In this document: positions 15,563 through 23,194 of the stretch, one piece after another
Numbering within the stretch: position 1 is the first letter of the stretch
Layout of the letters: the number at the start of each line of letters is the position of its first letter
Source of the DNA: a virus
Length of the DNA stretch: 38,159 bases
Strand: one strand, 5' to 3'
Virus record (IMG/VR): IMGVR_UViG_3300028392_000143
Coordinates: 1-38,159 of that record
Translations under genes and position numbers: made by a program
The notes under the pieces: model-generated
What the model was told of the DNA's origin: nothing
Database searches by the model: none
What the model saw: only the letters and a program-made list of their open reading frames with translations

Positions 15563-16252
15563 ATGTCTGCCACCGTTCTCGGTATTGTCACCACGGCCAT
15601 GCGCAAGATCAATGCGCTGGCGGTAGGTGAAGCCCCGTCCGCTGCCGAGCTTCAGGACGGCATCCAAGCGCTTAACGATGTGCTTGAGACGTGGAATATC
15701 GAGAACCTGTCAGTCTATGGCTCGCTGCCGACCACGTATGCAACGGTCGCGGGCAAGAACACCTACACGATGGGACCGGGCGGCGATTGGGACGGCATCC
15801 GTCCTACCGCCATCCATGCGGCCTATTGCAGCGTGAACAGCGTGGATTTTCCCGTTGCAGAATGGACGCTGCAAGAGTGGATGAACCAGCCCATCAAGAC
15901 GATTCAGCAGCAGATCACCGAACGGTTTGTGTTCGTGAACGATGCCCCGCTGGCAAAGGTTATCCTCTGGCCGACCCCGCTGTATGCCACGACGTTCACG
16001 GCCAACTATAACCAGCAGCTTGCGGCGGTCACAAGCGGCACTGACGTGCTGACACTTGCGCCAGGATACACCCGCGCGCTCCAATACGCGGTCGCGGTAG
16101 AGCTTCAGGCGGAATACGGCGGGGCCGATGTGTCAGCCTATGCCAAGGCAACCAAAGCGGTCATAAAGCGCGCCAACCGTGAATTGCCGGTCATGGGGTA
16201 CGATAGCCTGCTTACAGGTGGGGGCCGGGTGGTTCCGGCTCGCGGGTACTGA
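15563..16252 (+). CDS. Head-tail adaptor, P22 gp4-like
   Basis: A 229-aa protein with the opening typical of this family: ATVLGIVTTAMRKINAL, then AELQDGIQALNDVLETWN, and FILWPTP-like phrase VILWPTPLYATTFTANY. P22 gp4 (about 166 aa) binds below the portal after packaging and is needed to hold DNA in; this one is longer at the C-terminus. It directly overlaps the gp10-like gene (one base), the same order as in P22. Confidence 0.8.
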   Translation: MSATVLGIVTTAMRKINALAVGEAPSAAELQDGIQALNDVLETWNIENLSVYGSLPTTYATVAGKNTYTMGPGGDWDGIRPTAIHAAYCSVNSVDFPVAEWTLQEWMNQPIKTIQQQITERFVFVNDAPLAKVILWPTPLYATTFTANYNQQLAAVTSGTDVLTLAPGYTRALQYAVAVELQAEYGGADVSAYAKATKAVIKRANRELPVMGYDSLLTGGGRVVPARGY

Positions 16253-17679
16253 TGAGCGGCTTCCCGTTCCTTGGCGGCTCGTTCAACGGGCGCTCGCCAT
16301 CGTTTGACGCCCAGCGGACAATGAACCTTTACCCCGAAATGGGCGAAAGCGGCTCCTCGCGTTCACCTGTTGCGCTGATCGGCACGCCGGGTCTTTCGCT
16401 CTGGACCACGCTGACCAATGGCGGCATTCGCGGCATGATCCGCTTCGACGCCAACACCTCTGTCATCGTGGCAGGCCAGCAAGTGTGGCGTGTCAATGCC
16501 GACAAGACCGCGCTGTTAATGGGCGTGGTGTCGAATACCACCGGCACGGTTTCGATGGCGTCCAACGGCCTGATCGTCATGCTCGTGATGGGCGATACCT
16601 TGGGGTATTTCATCGACCCGGTCGCGGGCACGGTAACGCAGATCACGGACGGCGACTTTCTCGGCGGTGTGCGCGTTGATTACATTGATGGCTATTTCAT
16701 TTGGAATGTGCCGGATTCGGGCAAGTTCCAGATCACCCAGCTATACGGCACCGGGATCGACGGGCTTGATTTTGCTTCGGCGGAAGGTTCGCCCGACAAT
16801 CTGGTTTCGGTACTGGTCAACCACCGCGAGATTTGGCTGTTTGGCGAAAGCTCTACCGAGATTTGGTATGATAGCGGCGGCGCGGACTTCCCGTTGCAGC
16901 GCATCCAAGGCGCGTTCATCGAAAACGGGTGCGCGGCGGCAAACAGTGTCGCCAAGATGGACAACACGGTTTTTTGGCTCTCGACCGATGATCGCGGGCA
17001 AGGGATTGTCCAGCGCGCGGCAGGCTACACGCCGCAACGTGTTTCAAACCATGCCCTGGAAGCCGCTGTGAACGCCTACAGCACGGTATCAGACGCAGTG
17101 GCCTACACCTACCAGCAGGAAGGCCATAGCTTCTACGTGCTGACGTTCCCGACCGCTGGGGCGACATGGTGTTATGACGCATCCAACGGGCTTTGGCACG
17201 AGCGCGGATACCGTAAGGCCGACGGGACAATGACCCGGCACCGGTCGAACTGCCAGATGAACTTCGCCAACGAGACTTTGGTGGGCGATTGGGAAACCGG
17301 TAACGTTTACGTGCTGGATCTCGACACGTTCACCGACAACGGGGATGCCATCGAACGGTTCCGCATTTGCCCGCATGTGACGAACAATGGCAATTATTCG
17401 TTCTATCAGGCGCTCGAACTGTTCATGCAGACCGGCACCGGCTTGCAGACCGGACAGGGCGTTGACCCGCAGGCGATGCTGCAATGGTCGGACGATGGCG
17501 GTTATACTTGGTCGAATGAGCAATGGGCGGACATTGGCGCGGCGGGTGAATACGAAACCCGTGTGCGGTGGCGCCGCCTAGGAAAATCACGCGACCGGCT
17601 GTTCAAAGTGGCGGTGAGCGACCCTATCCGCGTGGTCTTTACAGGTGCCGCGCTTGAAATGGCGGGGGGCAAGGCATGA
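16252..17679 (+). CDS. Packaged-DNA stabilisation protein, P22 gp10-like
   Basis: A 475-aa protein, almost exactly P22 gp10 length (472). It has the characteristic opening FLGGSFNGRSPSFDAQRTMN (LYPE follows) and a repeating beta-propeller pattern with VIVAGQQVWRVN, DGYFIWNVPDSGKF, REIWLFGESSTEIWY and HSFYVLTFPTAG. In P22 six copies bind gp4 and form the tail hub on which tailspikes sit. It is needed to prevent DNA loss after packaging. Confidence 0.85.
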   Translation: MSGFPFLGGSFNGRSPSFDAQRTMNLYPEMGESGSSRSPVALIGTPGLSLWTTLTNGGIRGMIRFDANTSVIVAGQQVWRVNADKTALLMGVVSNTTGTVSMASNGLIVMLVMGDTLGYFIDPVAGTVTQITDGDFLGGVRVDYIDGYFIWNVPDSGKFQITQLYGTGIDGLDFASAEGSPDNLVSVLVNHREIWLFGESSTEIWYDSGGADFPLQRIQGAFIENGCAAANSVAKMDNTVFWLSTDDRGQGIVQRAAGYTPQRVSNHALEAAVNAYSTVSDAVAYTYQQEGHSFYVLTFPTAGATWCYDASNGLWHERGYRKADGTMTRHRSNCQMNFANETLVGDWETGNVYVLDLDTFTDNGDAIERFRICPHVTNNGNYSFYQALELFMQTGTGLQTGQGVDPQAMLQWSDDGGYTWSNEQWADIGAAGEYETRVRWRRLGKSRDRLFKVAVSDPIRVVFTGAALEMAGGKA

Positions 17680-18044
17680 CCGCGCTTTACATCGGGCCAA
17701 ATGTCCCTGTGGTCGATCCGCAGACCGGACTTTGCGCGCCGATTTGGTATCGGCTGTTCACGGACCTATTCAAAAACATAAATACAGGCGGTGTTGACGA
17801 TGCGGAGGCGTTCCTCTTGTATCCGAACAGCGGAAGTGATAGTGTGTCCGCGCTGCTTAATCAGGGAGGGGGTGATCTTCTACCTGTGGCGGTGGTGGCA
17901 GCACCCGCCGACGATGACGTTTCGCCCGTGTCTTTCCAGACCGTGAGCGCCCCTGACGATCTAGCGCCTGTTCCTGATTACATCGGGATGATCGCTAATC
18001 TCCAAGCGCAAATCGACGATCTAAGGAAAGGCACGTTCTCGTGA
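17676..18044 (+). CDS. Hypothetical tail-region protein, 122 aa
   Basis: Starts with ATGA overlapping the previous stop. The opening (YIGPNVPVVDPQTGLCAPIWY) is shared in style with small proteins of podovirus tail operons, here cited in part; the middle is acidic, and the end (IGMIANLQAQIDDLRKG) is a short coiled coil. In P22 this position holds the tail needle and accessory genes, but the protein is too short for a needle like gp26 (233 aa). Confidence 0.55.
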   Translation: MTALYIGPNVPVVDPQTGLCAPIWYRLFTDLFKNINTGGVDDAEAFLLYPNSGSDSVSALLNQGGGDLLPVAVVAAPADDDVSPVSFQTVSAPDDLAPVPDYIGMIANLQAQIDDLRKGTFS

Positions 18045-18379
18045 CCGTTGTAGCCAAAGCACTGGTTGACCCCCTTCAGCTTACGACTTCGGACGTAACG
18101 CAGTACACGGCACCGACCAGCACCCGCGCCATTATTGACAAAATGACCGCCACGAACACCACGGGTACGGCGGCGACCCTGACTGTTAACTTGGTCAAGC
18201 TGGCCGGCGCAGCGGGTGTGACCAATACTGTTGTCAGCGCGCAGTCAATTGCGGCGGGCGCAACGTATGTCTGTCCCGAAGTGGTCGGGCATATCCTGAA
18301 CCCCGGCGACTTCATTTCGGCGAAAGCAGGCACGGCAACGGCCATTACGTTCCGCGTTTCCGGGCGTGAGGTTAGCTGA
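18041..18379 (+). CDS. Hypothetical virion protein, 112 aa
   Basis: GTG start, overlapping the previous stop. An all-beta, Thr/Ala-rich sequence with ITFRVSGREV at the end and TRAIIDKMTATNTTGTAATL in the middle. It resembles small single-domain beta-sandwich proteins that are common in podovirus tail operons. The specific role is unknown. Confidence 0.55.
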   Translation: MTVVAKALVDPLQLTTSDVTQYTAPTSTRAIIDKMTATNTTGTAATLTVNLVKLAGAAGVTNTVVSAQSIAAGATYVCPEVVGHILNPGDFISAKAGTATAITFRVSGREVS

Positions 18380-18798
18380 TGCTGCCTGATTTGGCCTCGC
18401 CTTCAGTTCCGGCGATTGACCGGGTGCGCGCGATGGAAGCGGCGCTAATGGCAATCCCTGAACAGCACATCGAGATTATCCCTGTGCATCGCTTTGCGCA
18501 CGGGCTTTACGTGCGTGAGGTATCTTTGCCTGCCGGGTGCATCGCGGTGGGCCATATGCACGCGCAAGAGCATGTGACGATCATTTCCAAGGGTCGGCTC
18601 AAGATCGTGACGGAGGACGGCGTTAGTGAGGTCACTGCCCCCGCAACGTTTGTTGTGCCTGCTGGCCGCAAAAACTGCGTGCATGTACTGGAGGACGCAG
18701 TGTGGACGACGATCCATGCCTGCGAGGCCAAGTCGGCTGAAGAAGCTGAAGCGCTGTTGATCCTGCCGGATGAAGGGGCTGTGAAATGGCTTTCGTAG
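18379..18798 (+). CDS. Cupin-fold protein
   Basis: A 139-aa protein with a single cupin barrel: GHMHAQEHVTIISKG (58-72) is motif 1 with His59, His61, Glu64 and His65 as candidate metal ligands; PAGRKNCVHVLED (94-106) and His113 fit motif 2. Cupins bind metals and act as enzymes or sugar- and ligand-binding proteins. Genes of this kind are unexpected in a tail operon; since its start and stop overlap neighbours it is part of the operon. It could be a virion component that binds a host sugar, or a small metabolic extra. Confidence 0.7.
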   Translation: MLPDLASPSVPAIDRVRAMEAALMAIPEQHIEIIPVHRFAHGLYVREVSLPAGCIAVGHMHAQEHVTIISKGRLKIVTEDGVSEVTAPATFVVPAGRKNCVHVLEDAVWTTIHACEAKSAEEAEALLILPDEGAVKWLS

Positions 18799-19553
18799 CA
18801 GTAGCGGCAGGGATTGGGGCGGCTGCAACCATTGGTAGCGGTTTACTGTCTGCTGGCGCGCAAAAGAATGCAGCGGCGCAACAGGCCGCTTTGGGCCAAG
18901 CGCAGATCGCAGAAAACGCGCGCCAGTACGATCAAAGCCGAACCGACCTCGCGCCGTATCGTGAGGCGGGGTATACGTCGCTCAAGGACTTGGTGGCAGG
19001 AACGCGACCGGGCGGGCAGTTCGACAAGACGTTCACCAACGCCGATTTTATCAAAGACCCCGGCTATCAGTTCCGCATGGACGAAGGCGCACGGGGCGTT
19101 GACGCTTCGGCTGCGGCGCGGGCAGGGGCATTGTCTGGCGGCGCCCTAAAGGCTCTCGCGCGGTACAACCAAGGCTATGCATCCAATGAGTTTGGCGCGG
19201 CGTATGACCGGTTCAACAACAACCTGACGGGCCGGTATAACCGCTTGGCCTCGCTGGCGGGTGTGGGCCAGACCGCGACGAATACGGGCATCGCGGCGGG
19301 GCAGGCAATGCAGACAGCCAACGCCAACGCGCGCGGCCAGATCGGGGACGCTATCGGATCGGCGGGCAATGCTACGTCGTCCATGTATGCGGGCATTGGT
19401 AACACTATCGGGCAGACGGCTAACAATCTGGGCAACTATTTTGCGAACAAGAGTCCGACTTACAACCCCGGTGCTTATGGTTCTCGCACTTCTGTAGCGG
19501 ACAGTTGGAGCATGAACCGCGTCCCGACTTACTCCGGCGTGATTGATCTTTAA
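18786..19553 (+). CDS. DNA ejection protein, P22 gp7-like
   Basis: A 255-aa protein overlapping the cupin gene by 13 bases. It opens with a hydrophobic Gly/Ala segment (VAVAAGIGAAATIGSGLL), followed by Ala/Gln-rich helix and DPGYQFRMDEGARGVD with SAAARAGALSGGALKALARY, phrases found in many podovirus DNA-transfer proteins. It is Gly/Ala/Asn-rich to the end. In P22, gp7, gp20 and gp16 leave the virion with the DNA and build a passage through the cell envelope; the present gene and the next two fill that position. Confidence 0.75.
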   Translation: MAFVAVAAGIGAAATIGSGLLSAGAQKNAAAQQAALGQAQIAENARQYDQSRTDLAPYREAGYTSLKDLVAGTRPGGQFDKTFTNADFIKDPGYQFRMDEGARGVDASAAARAGALSGGALKALARYNQGYASNEFGAAYDRFNNNLTGRYNRLASLAGVGQTATNTGIAAGQAMQTANANARGQIGDAIGSAGNATSSMYAGIGNTIGQTANNLGNYFANKSPTYNPGAYGSRTSVADSWSMNRVPTYSGVIDL

Positions 19554-21259
19554 TGGCCCAGCTCGACTCAAACATCGTCCTAAAGGCGTTCGCAACCCCG
19601 CAACTCGACATTGTGGGCACGATGCGCGATGCCGAGGATCGTCGTCGCCAGAACGCAGCTTATGCCCAGCAGCAGCAGGCGCAGCAGCAACAGGCGCAGG
19701 ACTTGGCCTCCCAGCGCAATGTTGTGCGCCAGTACGGCACAGACCCCGCCGGGGCGCGACAAGCGGCATTCCAGACGGGTAACCCGCAGCTTGTCCAACA
19801 GCTTGACAGCATGGATGACGCGGGCCGCAAGCGCACGATTGACGTGGCGCGCGGTACGGCTCCGCTTGTTCTGTCACTTGCAAAGGTTCCGGCTGAACAG
19901 ACTGCGCAGGCCATGCAGGCGCTTGCCCCCGAATTGCAGGCCCGAGGCTGGTCGCCGGAACACATTGCCCAAGTGGCGCAACAGCTTTCGGATCCGAACC
20001 AGCGCGAGGCGGCGTTTGCAAGCATCCAATCAAGTGCACAGACGATTGAGGAATACAGCAAGGCCCATGCAGCCTTTACGTTGAACGAAGGCGCACGCCG
20101 GTTCGACGGGAATGGGCAGATGATCGCAGAAGGGGGTTCAAAGCCCAACGTTGCTATCGTGGAAGGCCCCAACGGGTTCTATTCCGTGGACAAAAACACG
20201 GGCCGCGCGTCTCCAGTCACAATCGGCGGCGCACCTGCTTCTGGTGGCGCTCCTGCGGGTGGTGGATACATTCCCCCGCCTGCAAACCTGATCCAGACGG
20301 TAACAGGCGGCAAGGGCCAAGTCGGCAGCGGCTTTGGTCCGCGCACACCTCCCTCACCCGGCGCATCGGCTTTCCACAACGGCGTCGATGTGCCGCTTCC
20401 CGCTGGAACGCCTGTCAACGCTGCGGCGGATGGTACGGTGATCGCGGCTTGGAACGATACAGCACACGGCGGCGGGCAATCGGTGCGCATTCGCCATGCT
20501 GACGGCACGGTGACGGGCTATGCCGATCTCGGCGGGTACAACGTCAAGGTAGGCCAGCAAGTGCGCGCTGGGCAGCCTATCGGGACCGCTGGAAGCTCTG
20601 GTAGCACCAGCACGGGCAATCATGTGCATTTCAGTGTGCGTGGGCCGGGTGGTGATAACCCAGCAATGGGTGGGCAGGGCGAGCAGTTGCGCGGAAAGAC
20701 TAAGCCTGAAAAGGCCACGCCTCCCGGATCTCCACCACCCGCAGGAAAGCCTGTGCCGCCCGCTTATTCACAAAGCGCGATGGACGCTTTTGACCGGGCC
20801 ATCGGCAGCATTGACCAGCTTAAGAAGCATCCGGGTTTCTCCGCTATGGTCGGCAGTTCGTTTGATCCAGCGTCCTATTTCCAAGTTAACGGGTTCACAG
20901 GTAAGCCGTTCTCGGGGACGCGTGCGGCGGGCTTCAAGGCGCGGCTAGATACGCTCAAAGCGCAGGTCTTTCTGCCGATGGTGCAGAGCATGAAGGGTAT
21001 GGGCGCGCTATCGAACGCTGAAGGCGAAAAGCTGACCGCAGCTATTGGCGCGCTTGATACGGCCATGCCCGAAGATGAGTTTACCGCTTCGCTTGACCAA
21101 ATCAAACACGACCTCACGACATATAAGCAGCGTGCGCTTGGCGCGAATGCTCCTACGAACACCGGCCCAACCAAGATCAGCGGCGATGCGGACTATGCAA
21201 AACTGCCATCGGGTGCGCAGTTCATCGGCCCCGATGGTCATGTAAGGCGCAAGCCGTAA
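19553..21259 (+). CDS. Ejection protein with M23 peptidase domain
   Basis: A 568-aa protein. Residues 1-60 are Gln/Ala-rich helix, 60-225 helical, 226-250 a Gly/Pro linker, and 255-365 an M23 (LytM) domain: FHNGVDVPL gives His275 and Asp279, and GNHVHFSV gives His357 and His359. The usual catalytic His in the YxHL motif is replaced: YADL has Asp325. The C-terminal 150 residues are helical. M23 enzymes cut peptidoglycan cross-links; as a virion protein it would open the cell wall for DNA entry. Whether it is active with Asp at that site is open. Confidence 0.75.
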   Translation: MAQLDSNIVLKAFATPQLDIVGTMRDAEDRRRQNAAYAQQQQAQQQQAQDLASQRNVVRQYGTDPAGARQAAFQTGNPQLVQQLDSMDDAGRKRTIDVARGTAPLVLSLAKVPAEQTAQAMQALAPELQARGWSPEHIAQVAQQLSDPNQREAAFASIQSSAQTIEEYSKAHAAFTLNEGARRFDGNGQMIAEGGSKPNVAIVEGPNGFYSVDKNTGRASPVTIGGAPASGGAPAGGGYIPPPANLIQTVTGGKGQVGSGFGPRTPPSPGASAFHNGVDVPLPAGTPVNAAADGTVIAAWNDTAHGGGQSVRIRHADGTVTGYADLGGYNVKVGQQVRAGQPIGTAGSSGSTSTGNHVHFSVRGPGGDNPAMGGQGEQLRGKTKPEKATPPGSPPPAGKPVPPAYSQSAMDAFDRAIGSIDQLKKHPGFSAMVGSSFDPASYFQVNGFTGKPFSGTRAAGFKARLDTLKAQVFLPMVQSMKGMGALSNAEGEKLTAAIGALDTAMPEDEFTASLDQIKHDLTTYKQRALGANAPTNTGPTKISGDADYAKLPSGAQFIGPDGHVRRKP

Positions 21260-23079
21260 TGGGCTGGCAAGACGCCCCAATCGTTCAAAAGAGCAGTGCG
21301 CCAGCATGGCAAAGCGCACCTATTGTTGCGCCCGCAAAAGCCAAGCCTAAACCAGCGCCTAAGCCGCCGCAGACATTTGTAGGCCAACAGATTGATGCGG
21401 CTAAAAACACGGTTGCGGGGCTTGCACAAGGCGTTGTGTCATTGGCCGATATGGGCACAAACGCTCTAGGCGCTGCGGCAGGATACGGCGTGCAAGGCGC
21501 TGGGCATCTGGCAAGTATGGTAACTGGCAACCCGTCCTATGCCGCCACATCGGATCGGTACGCGCGAGGCTTGCAGCACCCTGCCACACTAGGCGGCGGG
21601 ATCGAAGCCGTCGCGCCTACACCGCAGGATGGGGCCGGGCGCACTGTCCGCGCTCTTTCTCAGTTCGCGGGAAGCATGGTGAGCCCCGCCAACAAGTTCC
21701 TTCCTGCGGCCAAAGCGGCACCGCCTTCATTTCCCAAGGCCCCGCCTGTTGCGCCGTCTAACGTTGTGGCCGAGGGCGCTAAACGCGGCGTTCGGGTTAT
21801 GACCAGCGATGTTATCCCGCCCAAGACGATTGTTGGCAAAACGCTGCGTGGACTTGGCGAGAAGATACCCCTCGCAGGCACAAGCGGGCCTCGTGCGGCA
21901 CAGGCTAGCGAGCGCGTGGCAGCGGTCAAAAACTTTGTTGATGAGTTCGGCGCGGGCAATCCTGGCGCTTTGGAAAAAGTGACCGACAACCTTATCGCAA
22001 CACGCGGCGGCAGCATCGCCAAGCTGACAGCGGCCAAGAACGGCATCATTGAACGCATCCCCGGCAATGTCCCGGTGGACCGCACTTTGACCAAGATCGA
22101 CGAACAGATCGCCACGCTCAAAGGCATCAACTCGGAAGCATACGCGCCGGTTGTCGCCAAGCTGGAATCGTTCAAAACTGAACTTGCCAAGGGCAAAACC
22201 CTTCAGCAGATCGAAGGCAACCGCAAATTGCTGGGCGACCTGTTCACCGATCCAAGCCTAGCCGCAATCAAAGGCGACGGGCAAAAGGCGCTCAATAAAA
22301 TCTATGCGCCGCTACGTGCGGAAATGGGCACTTACATCCGCAATATGGGTGGCCCGAAGGCTCTGGAAACGTGGCGCGGCGCTAACTCCAAACTGGCGGC
22401 AATGGCTGGTGAGCTTGATAACAGCACGTTGAAAAGCGTTCTCAAGACCGGCGAAGATACACCCGAGAACGTCGCCAAAATGCTTTTCAGCGCAAAGAAA
22501 AGCGATGTGGCGCGGCTTTATCAGAACCTTTCGCCTGTTGGCCGTTCGCGCGCGCAATCTGCCATCATCCACCGGGCTATGGAAAAGGCGCAATCAATCG
22601 GCCCTGACGGCAACGCGGTTATTAGCCCCGAACGGTTCGTCAACGAAGTTGGCAAGCTGGGTGAGGGCGTCGGCGTGTTCTTCAAGGGCAACGATGCGCA
22701 GGCGGTCCAAGGGCTGACCCGGCTTATCAATGCCACGCGGCAAGCAGGCGTTGCGAATGTCAACCCGACAACGGGTGCGCAGGCGGTGCCATATCTGATC
22801 GGCGGTGCATTCACCTCTGCGCTGGGGCCAAGTGGCGGTGCAATCGCTGCGGGCAGCACAGGATTGCTTGCCCGCGCTTATGAATCTGCTCCGGTGCGTG
22901 ACCTTCTGCTTAAGCTGGCCCGTACTCCGCAGGGCAGCAAACAAGAAGCGGCAATATTGGCTAAAATCGGCGTTGCTATTTCAGCAGTCGGTGAGCGCGT
23001 TAAGGTCGCAACGCCTTTGAACGATAACGTCGCTAGTGCCGCGGTGGCAAGCGACGGAAAAGAACAGCAGCAGCAATAA
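21259..23079 (+). CDS. Large internal/ejection protein
   Basis: A 606-aa protein starting at TAATG. Residues 15-37 are Ala/Pro/Lys-rich (APAKAKPKPAPKPP), then a Gly/Ala-rich amphipathic part (GVVSLADMGTNALGAAAGYG) suited to membrane insertion, and 250-480 a long helical region. Near the end is a second Gly/Ala stretch (GGAFTSALGPSGGAIAAG). The order after the gp7- and M23-type genes and before the tailspike matches P22 gp16. No enzymatic motif is seen. The final codons are Gln-rich. Confidence 0.6.
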   Translation: MGWQDAPIVQKSSAPAWQSAPIVAPAKAKPKPAPKPPQTFVGQQIDAAKNTVAGLAQGVVSLADMGTNALGAAAGYGVQGAGHLASMVTGNPSYAATSDRYARGLQHPATLGGGIEAVAPTPQDGAGRTVRALSQFAGSMVSPANKFLPAAKAAPPSFPKAPPVAPSNVVAEGAKRGVRVMTSDVIPPKTIVGKTLRGLGEKIPLAGTSGPRAAQASERVAAVKNFVDEFGAGNPGALEKVTDNLIATRGGSIAKLTAAKNGIIERIPGNVPVDRTLTKIDEQIATLKGINSEAYAPVVAKLESFKTELAKGKTLQQIEGNRKLLGDLFTDPSLAAIKGDGQKALNKIYAPLRAEMGTYIRNMGGPKALETWRGANSKLAAMAGELDNSTLKSVLKTGEDTPENVAKMLFSAKKSDVARLYQNLSPVGRSRAQSAIIHRAMEKAQSIGPDGNAVISPERFVNEVGKLGEGVGVFFKGNDAQAVQGLTRLINATRQAGVANVNPTTGAQAVPYLIGGAFTSALGPSGGAIAAGSTGLLARAYESAPVRDLLLKLARTPQGSKQEAAILAKIGVAISAVGERVKVATPLNDNVASAAVASDGKEQQQQ

Positions 23080-23194
23080 GAGTGAACGTTTAAGCCAAAC
23101 AGGTCTTTGCACGGCCATCAAGAGGTAACACAAAATCAGGACGTGCCAGACTTTCAACTGAAACCCCATCGTTGCGATAACGAAGGACCATACC

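Noticed and set aside
14240-15667. Long minus-strand open frame (475 aa) opposite coat and the next structural gene
   Set aside because: It is Arg-rich and lacks any domain, crosses a terminator, and mirrors the codon pattern of well-supported plus-strand genes.
19146-20039. 297-aa minus-strand frame opposite ejection genes
   Set aside because: Low-complexity Arg/Pro/Ala-rich shadow of two supported virion genes.
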